DNA of 64,000 nucleotides, from the NCBI GenBank assembly GCA_009823395.1, contig CM020510.1, positions 681,273 to 745,272 of the forward strand, read 5' to 3'. The stretch is from Thamnaconus septentrionalis (Eukaryota; Chordata; Actinopteri; Tetraodontiformes; Monacanthidae). Position 1 is the stretch's first letter; every line of letters starts with the position of its first letter. The translations under genes and the position numbers were made by a program. Below are positions 1 to 12,008 of the stretch, one piece after another. Under the pieces are notes generated by a model. It was given only the letters and a program-made list of their open reading frames with translations, ran no database searches and was not told the DNA's origin.

Positions 1-464
1 TCTTCTTCTCGCTTTGAGAAGCTGGTTCTGCATACACACTCATCACTTTACGCTTGGGAGCAGTTCACACTGCAGTGCCATGGTAGAAGTACAGTGCATC
101 TAGCAGCCTTCACTGAGCTCCTGTTGTTGTGGATCTGTATTTCGGCCAAGTCCACCAAGTGGCTGAGCATGGACCAGGTCCACGTCCAGGACCCAGAAAT
201 CCAAATGTCAGTGAACATGAGTGGAGGAAGATGAGCAGCGTCTCGGTTCTGACCCAAATTCTTATCTTGATGTGATTTTGTGTTGGCTGACAGGAAGTCC
301 AGTTAGCTGTGGTTCTCCGCTGGAGCTCCCAGAACTTCATGCATGTGCACCCTGTAAATCTCACCTTTTCATTTTTGCAGTGATGCAGTGGCAGTGAGTC
401 AAATGGAAAATTGCGTTCTGCTAAATCTGTGAAACCAGGCCACACAGAAAGACAAACATCCACT

Positions 465-516
<52 letters not shown>

Positions 517-1700
517 CAGGCAACTTAGAGCTTCCAATTCCCTTTGTAAAGATTTTAATTATGATTATCATGAAGTCACTAGTGAGTGTATCTGAATTAA
601 AGGGAGTGTGTAACTAAACTCTAATGCAACTGAAACATGACGTTGTTGTTGTGGTTGTGGTTGTTGTTGTGGTTGTACAGACACAGAACTTTTCTCTAGT
701 CGCACCTTCGTTGACTCAGAATTTTCACCCTTTAAAATTTGGCTTGATTTCTGATTTTCATATTGGTAAAAGCTTACTTAATATACTGCCTATAAATACA
801 TGTATTTATGTATATATTATAAAGAGTATAATCCCAGTGCAATGAAAGTCATTTGGTTTTCCCACTGCCGTTTGAAGAGTCACTGCAACGACAGCCAGCT
901 GAAGAGAAGCAGCTCCTCAGCAGACTACAGGCCCGGAAGAATCAACACCTCGTCCGCTTCAGTCTCATCAGTCTGCTGGATCCTGAAAGCCGTGTGTGAC
1001 AGTGTGATGTACATGTACACTGCATCACACAAATAAGAATAAAACAAAAATAAACTCTTTTGTCTTCTTCATTGTGATGACACTGACACTCGTCAGCGCT
1101 GTGGGAAGAACAATGTGATGCTGTCAGGCTGCTGGAAGCTGCCACTGAGTGGCGACACTGAGCTGCTGGATGTCACTTCACTGCCAACACTAGCCTCTTT
1201 TTGTACCAACAACTCCGTAAGCAACTTTTGGGTTGCGACCCACCAGTTGAGAAACTCTGCTTTATATGGCGTAAGCTGAGATGTTGTCATCAATGGATTC
1301 TTCATTACTTGGCCATTAGGAGTTCCCCCCATTTACAGTGACCAGTAAAAAATAAAATACTTGTACATGAAAGCAGATTTACCAGAGCTAATAAGCGCAG
1401 TGCTGAGTGACTTCAGGTGTTTTTGCAGCTCACACAACACTGAGACAAAGACGTCCATGACCTCCTCCAGCTGCAGCTCCACTGCAGGCTGCTTCCTCTC
1501 TGACTGGAGAAAGCCCAGCGCTGCACCTCTACGCTGATGATCCACTCATTCTGCACCATCAACCACCCTCTGATGCTGTTTTCTTGTTGTTGTTGTTGTT
1601 ATTTTCCTACTGTAAATATTGTTGCTTTTATTTTTTTTGCCTTTCTCACCCTTTATTTTGAAAAATAAGTTTTGCAGGACAGAATTTTCCTTTTGGAACA
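1..1700. other. Intergenic, repeats only
   Basis: No supported gene. It holds a (CA)n tract at about 470-513, a (GTT)-rich tract at about 641-677, and a partial copy (about 732-870) of the TTAA-flanked family described at 51325-51827. Around 1210-1260 is a piece resembling a dispersed repeat ('cgacccaccagttgagaaac') that recurs near 31400. A minus-strand frame at 48-257 is open, but nothing in it was recognised. Confidence 0.6.
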
Positions 1701-1728
1701 ACATCCCAGCAATCTGGGGTTGGAGGAA

Positions 1729-1734
1729 TTTATT
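1729..1734 (-). other. Polyadenylation signal for the 1941-2621 ORF
   Basis: AATAAA on the minus strand, about 207 nt downstream of the TGA of the 226-codon ORF. Spacing and orientation fit a short 3' UTR. A hexamer can occur by chance, so this supports the gene only modestly. Confidence 0.4.
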
Positions 1735-1940
1735 GCAAATGATTGTGCAAGCTTTGACAACTCTATGTATATTTGTATGTAAAGGATCATTGTGTAATTG
1801 TCAGTTTCAAACACAACTTCAGACTTCACCGGCCAGTTGAAATTGCTGCAGGTGGATTTGGAAGCACCGGACGACAAAACGTCTGCGTGGCAAAGCAGGA
1901 GCAGCGGAGACGCCGCCTCCAAGGAGACCTGGGAGGTCGC

Positions 1941-2621
1941 TCAATTGTCTTTGGCTGCTTTGACGATGGCCGGGATGACGTGGCACCGCTGGTAGTTGAG
2001 GTACTCGTCCAGCACGGGCGGCACCAGGCTCTGCAGCTCCTTCACCGACTGCCGGTGCTCGCACAGCAGCTGCTCCTGCAGCTTGTTCCTCACCGACGCC
2101 CGCTTGGTCAGTCTCTCCTGGGCCTCCCACTCCTCCTTCCTCTGCTCCAGCAGCTGGGCCTGCTTCTCCACCGACAGGTTGAGGTCAAACTGCTTGGCTT
2201 TGGTCCACTGCTCTCTGGCCCGCAGCTTGGACTCCCCTAGACACAGCTCGTCCAGAGCTTTCCTCATGGACAGCGGGCCGCCGTCGTCGTCGTCGCCCGC
2301 GTCGTCTCTGTCGTACTTTTCGAAATAAGCTTTCTTCTGGAGTTCCAGCTTGAGGTTGATGAGGTTCATGTTGTCCAGGTCGCACTGGAGCCGCAGCATT
2401 TTAGACTTCCAGTTCCTCACGTCGATCTTGTCCTCCAAAAACCGAATATCTGTCTGACTATCAGTCTCTCGGCCTTTGATGAGTCGGAGCTGCTTATTAA
2501 TTGGATTTCCCTCGTCCATAATTTTTCGAAGTTGCTTGTTTATTGGATTTTCCTCCTCCAATTGCTTCCATCGCTCCAGGAGGAGTCTTTCTTCTTTCAT
2601 ATATTCTCGAGTGGCAGTCAT
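1941..2621 (-). CDS. Uncharacterised charged coiled-coil-like protein, 226 aa, intronless
   Basis: An uninterrupted ATG-to-TGA frame of 226 codons on the minus strand, with A at -3 of the start. I do not recognise the family. The product is strongly charged (many E, K, R, Q, L) and reads like an alpha-helical coiled coil. It has a 14-residue internal duplication: NPINKQLR occurs at about residues 25-32 and again at 39-46. An Asp-rich run lies near residues 104-113, then long Glu/Lys/Arg/Leu heptad-like stretches. The C-terminal segment includes VPPVLDEYLNYQR. Codon use is G/C-rich at third positions in the second half, which argues against a chance frame. No intron is needed, so it is either a true single-exon gene or an intact retrocopy. 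A TATA-like stretch lies upstream and an AATAAA downstream. No hydrophobic segment is seen, so a soluble cytoplasmic protein is inferred. Role unknown. Confidence 0.65.
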   Translation of the reverse strand: MTATREYMKEERLLLERWKQLEEENPINKQLRKIMDEGNPINKQLRLIKGRETDSQTDIRFLEDKIDVRNWKSKMLRLQCDLDNMNLINLKLELQKKAYFEKYDRDDAGDDDDGGPLSMRKALDELCLGESKLRAREQWTKAKQFDLNLSVEKQAQLLEQRKEEWEAQERLTKRASVRNKLQEQLLCEHRQSVKELQSLVPPVLDEYLNYQRCHVIPAIVKAAKDN

Positions 2622-2697
2622 TTTGAGCGTTTCCCTTTTTTGACCTCACGGTGTCGACGACCTCCTGTGCAGCTTTTCTGGAGAAGAAATGCACTAT

Positions 2698-2716
2698 TTT
2701 ATTTATATATATAAAA
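2698..2716 (-). promoter_or_regulatory. TATA-like element upstream of the 226-codon ORF
   Basis: The minus strand reads TTATATATATAAAT about 80-95 nt before the ATG at 2621. That would place a start site near 2670 and give a roughly 50-nt leader. A/T-rich stretches are common here, so this is only a candidate. A pyrimidine-rich tract ending in CAG at about 2676-2690 (- strand) could instead be a splice acceptor for a leader exon. Confidence 0.25.
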
Positions 2717-2739
2717 GGGTAAGCACCCAAATTTATATG

Positions 2740-3611
2740 TTACCCTTATACAAAATATGGACTTTGAAGGCTTTGAAGTTATGATGAAGAGAAGAGGTCG
2801 CTTTCAAGTCAAATAGTGACTTTAAAGCAAATAGCAAAAGTTACTGTTGGAATGGACCGGCGGTTCTGTCAAGCTCCTGGTATTCCAAGTGCTCCCACTG
2901 CAGGGCGTTCCATGGTGATGTCCATACATCACACACTACATCAATCTGACTTTGTAGTTGCTTGATGTGTACGTTCAGGGAGTATTTTACCCCTGGCCAT
3001 GAGATGAGTGAATTTATTTCTGAAATCAGCACAGAGGCATAAAACCAGTACACTGACGTCTGGGAGAGACTGCTTCACTGGTGCAGTGATAGTTTCGCCG
3101 TGTCTGTCCATCCATCACACAATAGGCAGAGTTGTAATGTGTGGCCAAGCACAAGTGTTCCCCTACTAGTTTTATACGACCTTTCACCTTTGCTTAAATC
3201 AGGAGTCACAGCTCAGTGATTTTGTCTTGAATTCAAAACAAATGTCTGAATTTCACAAGCAAATGTTCAGTGTTTAAGTTATTCCAGTGACCGTTGTGGG
3301 GGTTTTCTCTCTTACCAACAATTTCATCCATGTCTGTATCTTAACAAAAGGTCCTCAGTGCACTAAACAGAAAAGTACTCAAGCAGTCAGAATCTTCTGG
3401 AGGTGAGAGAAGCTGCACACACAACTTCCACTGCCACAGCACACTGGATGTGGAAGCTAACCAAGCTAACAGTTGAAATCCAAAGCTTTTCCTTTGGAAG
3501 TACAAGATGATCTGAGATGGTAGTTATGAACTACACGCATCCATGAATTGTCGAGTTCAATACTGTTCATGGTTTTGTTATGAACAAGCAACCAAGTATG
3601 ATAAATTATTA

Positions 3612-3683
<72 letters not shown>

Positions 3684-4080
3684 GTCACACTAGTTTCCAG
3701 AAGGCTTCAGGGACTCAGGCTCAGGTGTGCAGTATCGCCCCCTGGCTGCGACCTGCAGATGCCTCCACTGCTGGACAGTGAACAGCAGTGAGCAGTGAAC
3801 CAAAGCTGTTGGCTGAGTCTTAGCTCCTCCTCCAGGACAAAGATGTCATTCCACGGTGCAATATCACTGCACCCTCATCCAGACACGTCCAAGACAGGTT
3901 CCCCTGGTCAAACACCGGGCCGCTGCCTGCTGATCACAGAAGGTCTGGACTTCTGGTGTTCAGCAAGGAGCTCTGGACCACAACCTCTTCTTCTCCTTTA
4001 AATTCTGGACTGTAGTTTTCAGTTTCTTAGCTTGTTTTTCTTTCTTCTATCTATGCATGTACTGTATCCAAGCATGAATA
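2740..4080. other. Intergenic with long (GT)n
   Basis: No gene recognised. A (GT)n tract of roughly 34 repeats lies at about 3614-3681. Short open stretches exist on both strands around 3830-3999, but none has both splice sites or a start and stop in context. Confidence 0.5.
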
Positions 4081-4137
4081 GATAGATAGATAGACACAGA
4101 CAGACAGATAGACAGACAGACAGATAGATAGATAGAT
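4078..4137. repeat. (GATA)n/(CAGA)n microsatellite
   Basis: Interrupted tetranucleotide repeat of gata and caga units. It begins immediately after the candidate minus-strand stop codon at 4141-4143. Confidence 0.9.
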
Positions 4138-4140
4138 GCT

Positions 4141-4240
4141 TCAGCCTACTGTCTGGACCAGTTCCACGGTGTTCTCGCTGTTGTCCACGTCGCAGTGCAC
4201 TTTGCAAACGAGTCTCCTGACTTGCCAGAACTTTGCAGCC
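4141..4240 (-). other. Coding-like segment, possible last exon of a minus-strand gene
   Basis: On the minus strand a pyrimidine-rich stretch ends in AG at about 4241, followed by an open frame to a TGA at 4143-4141. The frame includes VHCDVDNSENTVELVQ and uses C or G at most third positions, as real exons do. The protein family is not recognised. It may belong with 4313-4483 and 7361-7427, but no clean donor joins 4313-4483 to it. The pair may therefore be a decayed copy or part of an unresolved gene. Confidence is low because the segment is short. Confidence 0.3.
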
Positions 4241-4312
4241 CTCAGAGTGACAGAATGGGATGAGTTGTGTTGCCATGACAACAACTATGTGGCCAGCTTT
4301 GCAACTTCATCA

Positions 4313-4483
4313 TCATGTTTTGGTTTTTAAAATTGCTGCTGCTGCTTCCCAGGTAATGATGGTGTTTTTCTGAATGTCCCTCCAACAGACGGTTTTCGGT
4401 TGGCCTTGGTAAACCACGATGTAGCCCTCGACTGAACCAGGTACGCTCTCCAGTCTGTACAGCTGCATCACGTCGCACACAGT
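4313..4483 (-). other. Coding-like segment on the minus strand, unresolved
   Basis: Starting after an AG at about 4484, the minus strand is open for 56 codons to a TGA. It contains DVMQLYRLESVPGS and GYIVVYQGQPKTVCWRDIQ, with third positions biased to C/G. A competing longer open frame (4242-4748, - strand) overlaps but is rich in Ser/His/Arg and looks like a shadow. There is no convincing GT donor at the downstream side, so either this is the terminal exon, a GC or mutated donor is used, or it is a pseudogene. I cannot name the protein. Confidence 0.3.
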
Positions 4484-4904
4484 CTGTCTTCAGTGCAGTG
4501 GACGTAAAAATCAACTGATTTGTCTCAATGACGTCCGGACACAAGAAGGAAAATAAAAAAAGACTCAAGGTTAACTTCAAACAAACCTTGTGCAATGGAT
4601 TCTGGGTAGGCGGTGAACCTGGATGCGCAACACCGCTGGTCTCACATGAGGTCTGGTGTGGCTGCACAGTGGCTTTGCAACAGCGCACTCCATAAAGACA
4701 CCCACACACTCTGGATGAATGTGCTGCACATGCAACATTACTGGCCACAGCTTAGAGAGCTGGAGTATCCACAGAGAGGCCAGTGTGTACTTTACAGTGT
4801 ACTGCATGTACACACAGCTTAATGTTCAACATTGGCTTCTGTTCACTTGAGGCAGTTGTTTATTATTTGTATTCATTTTTGTAGTGTTGTACATGGACAG
4901 TTCC

Positions 4905-5080
4905 CCTAACTGACTCACTAACTAACTGACTCACTAACTCACTAACTAACCGACTCACTAACTAACTGACTCACTAACTAACTGACTCACTAACTAACTC
5001 ACTAACTAACCGACTCACGAACTAACAAACTAGCTAACTAACTGACTCACTAACTCACTAACTAACTGACTCACGAACGA
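4905..5080. repeat. 'ctaactgactca' minisatellite
   Basis: Imperfect tandem array built from actaactgactc-type units with insertions of extra 'ctaa' and 'ctca' blocks, about 175 bp. Confidence 0.9.
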
Positions 5081-5084
5081 GTCT

Positions 5085-6145
5085 TTGGAGTGAGGGTTTA
5101 GGCAGATACTGGCATCCATCTATTGTCAGGGACTGTTTACCAAACAGTGAGTTGGTTTCTTACTTGGTATTCAAATGAATGTGAAAATGACTAAAAGTCA
5201 AATCTGTGGCAAACGTTTCGATGCACAATGGCTGTACAAAAGTTGTCATGATAAATAAAAGCTCCCTGACAGAAGTCTGCTGCTGTGTACTGAACAGTTG
5301 TTGAGCTGAAAACAAAGGCAACAACTTGGTCGTGCGCTAAGACTGCCAGCTGCTTTGACAAGGTTCGTACAGTATTCACTGAACACACGTCATTAGAACC
5401 AGCAGTAGACGTGTAGAACGACACGTCTCGCTGTCTGACACCAGAACCCCGGCCCAGCTTTGCGCAAAGAGGAGGAGCCTGAACCACGATCGGCTCCACA
5501 ACACGAGCCGCTAATGCGCTAGTTGTCGTCAGCGTGGAAAATGCGCGTATTTCTTTTTGTTGTTGCCCCGCATTAGTTTGAAACTGGCCGATGTGTACGA
5601 TCATTGTACTGTTTGTCAAACAGCGCAGAGCGCGCGGCGTGCCGTTGTGTACAACACTGAGCAAACAAGCCAGCGGTGGATGTTTGTGGACTGGAGAGTC
5701 GATGAAAAGCCGAGGTGAGAGAGTTCCAGGATTACAGGATTAGAGAGCGCTCGCTCCTCAAATACATTCACACACGTCGACTCTCAATGAATACTTAATT
5801 CCGACAGGTAATGCTGTTGAAGAATTAATCCCTGACACGGTGTCCTACAGTTGGATTCAAGTATCATCCACCGCCTGCGAACGAACACTCGTCTGAGCCT
5901 CTTGTTTCCCCTGCAGCTCATTAGTGCAGTGACAAAGTCAACTCAACTGTACGCTCGTCATTGCTGCACATTTTGCAGGCGTGCCTATAAGTTGTGTATT
6001 TGTTGTGTCTGCTTTGTCCGTGTCTCTCAGAAAGCAGTGATACATTGAAACTGTACGGCTGTACTGTAGCACTTGCGTGGCTACATTCCATCCAAAAAAT
6101 ACCGTCTGTCTGCGTGGAGTGTTGAACGTTGACTCCTGTTCCAAT
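5085..6145. other. Intergenic; no gene supported
   Basis: A 157-codon minus-strand frame at 5191-5664 is open, but it begins at a non-ATG codon and was not recognised. Its part nearest 5460-5640 is CpG-rich. A minus-strand frame at 5938-6144 is likewise unsupported. Treated as non-coding. Confidence 0.4.
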
Positions 6146-6149
6146 AAAC

Positions 6150-6445
6150 TGGAACAGGAGGCCCGTTAGGCTTCTGACTCGGGCCGCCGGTACTGGAAGA
6201 AATGATTTTAACAGTCAGTCAGCTGCATCTCCTCCACGTCCGCAGTGTTTCCAGAGCTAGCAACATGTTTTCTCTGTAATATCCCAGGGTAGATTGTTTC
6301 CTCCTATGAGGTGGCTCACCACCAGAACACTATCCATCTGCTGCTGCTCCGCTACCCCCCTCTGGCACACTGCACAACCCACTGTGGCCCCACCAGTCCA
6401 ACAGGACCACCACTGGACGAGAGCGCTCAGAGAAACATGCTGCAT
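6150..6445. repeat. Diverged copy of the 'ggttctgg' repeat family
   Basis: Contains 'atcccagggtagattgtttc' and 'aggtggctcaccacc', shared with 9025-9075, 35285-35330 and (inverted) 37120-37160. The internal minisatellite is missing in this copy. Confidence 0.6.
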
Positions 6446-6744
6446 CTATTAGCATTTATCTGCATGTCCTTGACTTCTACCAGTCATTATTATTATCACA
6501 CCAAGTCATCGTCAAACTTAAGGCCCACAGGAGCGTGCACGCTGCAGCCGGGCAGGAGTGCAGTGCTCTCAGCACCCTGCAGTAGCAGCAGCAGCAGAGT
6601 TGGATTCCACTGCAGAGCAAAGACCAGGAAGCTGCTGGAGCTCAGACACACAGTGGGACACGCTCAGCTGGAGCTGTCACAGCAGTTAGTCAACAACAGG
6701 GTTGGTTGGCTGGCCACCACCACCACCACCTCCTCCACCCCCTC

Positions 6745-7250
<506 letters not shown>

Positions 7251-7360
7251 CACGACACAGCCCTAGCAACTGTCAGCTCTCCGCTGCTTGTTGGTGATTT
7301 TTTTTTTCTCTCTAGGATGGAGAAGGCGCTCGAGCGGCGTCACGTGAAGGCGTCGCTTAC

Positions 7361-7427
7361 CTTGAAATCCGAAGAGGAGCGCGACGCCGGACAGCCACAA
7401 GGTTTGTATCCAGAGGGAAAACATCAT
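7361..7427 (-). CDS. Candidate first coding exon with signal peptide, minus strand
   Basis: Reading leftward from tandem ATGs at 7427-7422, the frame gives MMFSLWIQ...VALLFGFQ, a short N-region followed by a hydrophobic core like a secretory signal peptide. It ends in CAAG followed by GTAAGC, a good splice donor, leaving phase 1. The upstream flank (7430-7800) is GC-rich and could hold a 5' UTR and promoter. No following exon could be fixed; 4313-4483 and 4141-4240 are candidates. The competing view is a plus-strand exon: a pyrimidine tract ending in AG at about 7315 precedes ATGG and an open frame beginning MEKALERRHVK, but its donor (GTTTGT, 7411) is weak. I favour the minus strand. Confidence 0.4.
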
Positions 7428-7499
7428 GCTGTGTGTGTCTCTGTCTCTGTGTGTGTCTGTGTGTGTGTGTGTGTGCTTTCTCCTCTCGGTCAGCTGAAG

Positions 7500-7800
7500 C
7501 GGATCTTCCCCGCAGAAGCTGCGTCTCCAGCGGCTACTGTGCGGAGGTCGGGCCGCTGCGAGGCGAACAAACCCCGGACTGAAGCTCTGCTGCTGGGGGA
7601 ACAAGAGCCGGAGAGACTCGCTGACTGACTGACTGGCTGGCTGGCTGGCTGACTGGCTGGCTGAGAGGCTGACTGACTGTCTGAGTGCTGCTGCTGCTCC
7701 ACCTGGTGCGAACCACGCGGACTCTAGCGGCCCCTAGCGGCGGGGATCCGGGGGGGCGGGGTGGTAGTGACGGGAATTCCGGCTCTATTTAGAGAACCGG
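7500..7800 (-). promoter_or_regulatory. GC-rich promoter-like segment
   Basis: CpG-containing, GC-rich sequence including a 'gggggggcggggtgg' GC-box-like run near 7752-7764 and a (CTGG/CTGA)n patch at about 7621-7680. It lies upstream of the candidate minus-strand exon at 7361-7427. No TATA box is evident. Confidence 0.35.
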
Positions 7801-7946
7801 TTCTTTTGGCTCGGTTCACTGGAAAGAGTCGGTGGCTCCGAATGATGTGATGCCAAAATGTAAGACCGATGACGCCATGACGTCAACGACACTCAATGTG
7901 TGTTATTCATACACTCAATATGGAACACAGTGCTGTAGAAATAAAT

Positions 7947-7949
<3 letters not shown>

Positions 7950-7986
<37 letters not shown>
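7950..7986. repeat. (GT)n microsatellite
   Basis: About 18 GT units. The flank to 8510 is A/T-rich with no gene recognised. Confidence 0.95.
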
Positions 7987-7987
<1 letters not shown>

Positions 7988-8518
7988 AAGAAGCAATTAT
8001 TAAAGAGTTATTACAATAAATAAATAATTTAGTAATTTAATCATTTTTAAGTTTAGTGAAATACTAAGATGGATTTTAAAGACTCACAAATCAACAAATG
8101 ATAAAATATCATACGTATGTATGTATGTAAATATATCACTACTACTTGTTGCAATGAATCACTATTACATCGGCGTGCTTGTGTAAAAGCCCCATAAGTC
8201 GTAAGAATGTCAATCACTGAAATCTGCTCCCACTCCAGTGAAGGAAAACCATCACTGAGGGATAAAACTATGAAGTTGATCAGTAGCCTGTGTTTAGTTT
8301 TATTTTCTACCTGTTCTTTAAAACCCAAACAAAAATCATCTATTGAATGAATAAATGATTTTCTATCACAAACTCATTTGTGAGACAGTGTGAGCAGTGA
8401 GCTCACTGCTGGATTTCCACCTGTCACCATCAGGATGCAGTGTTGATTCCACTCAAACATAAACACAACCAAAGAACTTTCTGCATTCAGCGGTGACCTC
8501 CGCCACAGGACGGGCTAG

Positions 8519-9120
8519 CCCAGGTGTGGGCAAACTACGGCCCAGGGGCCATATGCGGCTACTTAAGTGTTTTCATCCGGCCTGAACTTGAAGAAATGAT
8601 TTTAATAATCAGTCAGTCATCAAACAGCTGCATCTCCTCCATGGTTGCAGTGTTTTCAGAGTCATTTCAATAAAGAGCTAAACACCCTGGTGGTTCTGGT
8701 TGGTTCCAGGAGGTTCTAAGAGCTAAACACCCTGGTGGTTCTAGGTGGTTCTGGATGGTTCCAGGAGGTTCTAAGAGCTAAACACCCTGGTGGTTCTGGA
8801 TGGTTCTGGATGGTTCCAGGAGGTTCTAAGAGCTAAACACCCTGGTGGTTCTAGGTGGTTCTGGATGGTTCCAGGAGGTTCTAAGAGCTAAACCCCCTGG
8901 TGGTTCTGGTTGGTTCCAGGTGGTTCTAAGAGCTAAACCCCTTGGTGGAGCTTCAAAGACACTGATTTGGTTGCAACTTTGCTTTGCTTCATTTTCCATT
9001 GACATTACAGCAACATGTTTCCTCCATGATATCCCAGGATAGATGGTTTCCTCCTAGGAGGTGGCTCACCACAACACTCCATGCATCTGCTGCTGCTGAC
9101 ACCACTGGACTAGCGTCAAG
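8519..9120. repeat. 'ggttctgg' family element, long copy
   Basis: Starts with 'caggtgtgggcaaactacgg', a hAT-like end, and contains the 'cagtcagtcatcaaacagct' core. An internal minisatellite at about 8690-8945 is made of 'ggttctggatggttccagga' and 'ggttctaagagctaaacacc' blocks. After 'ggttgcaactttgctttgct' it ends in the 'aggaggtggctcacc' segment. Other copies: 6150-6445, 35255-35345, 37085-37250, 42055-42260, 54240-54490, 56632-56950 and 57449-57900. Confidence 0.75.
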
Positions 9121-9564
9121 ATGCATAGCGGCTATGCTAACGAGCCCTGGAGCACTGTTTAGTTAGCTAGCTGGTTAGTTCCTCCAGCTCCTCTGTCATG
9201 AGCCATGCTCCTCCACTGAGTCCTTCCCAGTGGGGTCATCACAGCACCACTGCTGATTCCATGGACGTCCAAGGATGGCAGTGATTTATGACTTCCTGTG
9301 TGTATGTACAGTTTGTGAGGCTCCTGCTGCAACACTGCAGCTCTCAGCAGTAATAAAGAGCTGGCAAACCTCCCTAAAGACTGTGTTGTGTGATAACAGT
9401 TTGCTGCTGAGCAGTGGTCTCGTCTCTCTACATGATACGCAGCTATACGCCGTATACCAATACTATGCTCCTACAAATAATATTTGGTAGTTTGTGGTAA
9501 ATTTGTAGTTCTAAAACATTTAGGTTGTTTCTTTTTCTCTCCCCCACGACGTCGTTCCTCTCCT

Positions 9565-9666
9565 GCAGCGTCCGTTGCAATCAGGTGCAATTATCCAAAT
9601 TAGACGATGACGTCATTTGGTGACTTTTAGGACAGCCAATAGTTACTGAGGAGTTGGCAACACTGT
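9565..9666. repeat. Fragment of 'cagtgttgccaact' hAT-like MITE
   Basis: Ends in 'gaggagttggcaacactg', the inverted end of the element nested at 19425-19653, and shares 'gacagccaatag' and 'gatgacgtcatttggtgact' with it in reverse orientation. The other end is missing. Confidence 0.6.
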
Positions 9667-10530
9667 GTTGTCTTCACCGGTCATAGCTGGCAGGAGTCAG
9701 TGTTGTTGTTCCAGGAGAAGACCATCAAATCTCTCTTTCGGTCGTTTCTTCTGGCTGAGATGTTGACGGCGAAGGGTTTGATGTCCGCGTGGGCGGAGCA
9801 TCTGCTTTCCTTTGAGATAAGCTCGGTGCGTTAAGCATAATGTTTAATAGATGAGGAGATGCAAACATGTTGCGAGTGGGTTGACCCAGTGCTGCTGCAG
9901 GGACTGAGACATGAGGTTTTCCACTGAGTTCACGTTGAGATTGTCTTTGGCGCGTGAAGAACTGGCTGTGATGCTCCTGTAGCCCGGGTTCAGTGGTTTG
10001 CTGTGTGGAAAACATCACTGTCTTCCTAGGCAGGCGGTGAGTTCTTCCCTCCTCTGGTTGCTTGCAGCTTTTCTCTCCAGACCTCAACTGGAGGCTTCTC
10101 GGCCTCAGGGGGGGTTGTCACATTTAAAAAGAGTCATGCAGTGGCTTTTAACCTCGTTCAGATTGCATTGTGAGTACTTGTACAAGGATTCTGTTTAATG
10201 TCAAAAGTTGTCTTGACACAGGTGAGCCAGTCAGTTGCAGGAGCCAGGAGCTGGATTGTGCTGTCCTGGGGGTCTTGGTGTCCCACCACCACGTCTAGGA
10301 CCTGGACTGTTCATCGAGCTAGGCTCTTGCCTTCCAAAGCATGGACACTTAGAGCCCACGTGGACAGCAGCCTTGAATTATTTCCTATTCTTTGTGTCTA
10401 TTTCCATTTTGTGAATGCCTGGTTGGTGTATCTGTTTTCCACTCTGTCCTGTCTGCCACCCTGGCTCACTCTGCTTCTTTCTCTCTTTCTCTGTCTCTCC
10501 TCTATTATTGTATTTCACCCCAACTACTCC

Positions 10531-10735
10531 TAGGCAGATGATGGCCCTCTGGAGTCTGGTTCTGCCCTGGGTTTCTTCCCACAGGGGAGTTTTTCCCAGC
10601 CACTGTTGCATCTTGCTGGCTCCGGGGGTCCGGTTGCTTCTCTCTGATTGTAGAAAGCGCTTTGAGACGCCTTTGGTTGTGAGTTAGCGCTGTACAAATA
10701 AAGTTTTATTATTATCATTATTATTATAAGTACAG
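10531..10735 (+). mobile_element. LINE 3' end (L2/CR1-like tail)
   Basis: The segment 'ctgggtttcttcccacaggg...' through 'gtagaaagcgctttgagacg' to 'gcgctgtacaaataaag', followed by an (ATT/ATC)-type tail, is the usual 3' end of fish L2-like LINEs. No reverse-transcriptase frame remains. An AATAAA lies at the end. Confidence 0.65.
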
Positions 10736-10739
10736 TCTA

Positions 10740-11917
10740 TACAACAGTGTCTATCTATCCAGTGTAGCAGTAGAGGACCCTACATTCACTCTCAGCAGGA
10801 GAACCCTCAAGCTGGTTCCACAGTCAACCCAACCCAAACACCTCAACACTGCAGTGACAGCAGAGTTAAGACAGTGTAAAGCTGCTGCAGTGTCGAGCTG
10901 CTCCACTGGGAAACCAGTGTAACCAGCAGGGAAGCAATTTTCTCCTCTGAGATTTATAATTGGCTGACCTGGCGTCAAAAGCTGAAGGAAGTTTCACATT
11001 TTATTATTATTATTATTATTACAAGATCACTGAAATCTATCAAATTGAAAACTGCATATTAAAAAGTAGCAAAAAATGAAATTAATGGGTTAAGATGTAT
11101 TTTTCCAAAGCCACGGAGAGAAAGAAAGAAAGAAAGAAAGGAAGACAGAGCCACTGGCGGAGCTGAATCCCTGCTCTAATAGAAACTAATAGGCAATAAC
11201 AGAGTCATAAGTCAGCATGTAATTAGGTGCTGGTGCTGATGAACCTTTGGCCTGGAACACTTACACGATTTCACGCAATCCCAGCTTCTCATCAGTGATC
11301 TCATCACTGATCTGCGGCCATGAACCACCAGCATCGGATGAGAATTCTGTGACTGAGCGAGCGGCGAGTGAGAGAGGAAGAAGAGAGCTCAGACAAGTTT
11401 AAGATGCTAACAGACAGCACAGACAGCACAGACACCGACAGTGAGGAGCCTGTTGTCTTCACTGATCCAACAAACCGCAGTGATTGACAAAGACTCCGGG
11501 TGGCGTCTCAGCTCGACCGCATCCCTCCAAAATAAAACCGCGGTGTCTTTAAGTCAGCTTGTCCAGAATCACACAGCACCCACATGCGATGAGTGGGAGC
11601 TCCACCAGGGGGTGAAAAACATCAGTGAGTCAAACAGGAAGCAGAATCCTCGGAACGGCCGGACCCACAGAACTTCTGCAAGAGTTGTGTGGCAGAGAAA
11701 CCTGCACAGATGGTGCAGCAACAGTTCAGTCCTGTCTGCAGAATGCACACACAGGTGGACGCAGATGCTAAATGTCAACAATTGTGCAAAATGGAGAAAA
11801 AGCAGGAAGTATTTGTGGCAACTGTCTCCTGTCTGCTGGGTTGATGAGGTGCGAATAATATTGTCAAATATATTGAATAATGTCCCAGTTCCAGGCGGAA
11901 TAATCAGTCTTGTCTTA

Positions 11918-12008
<91 letters not shown>
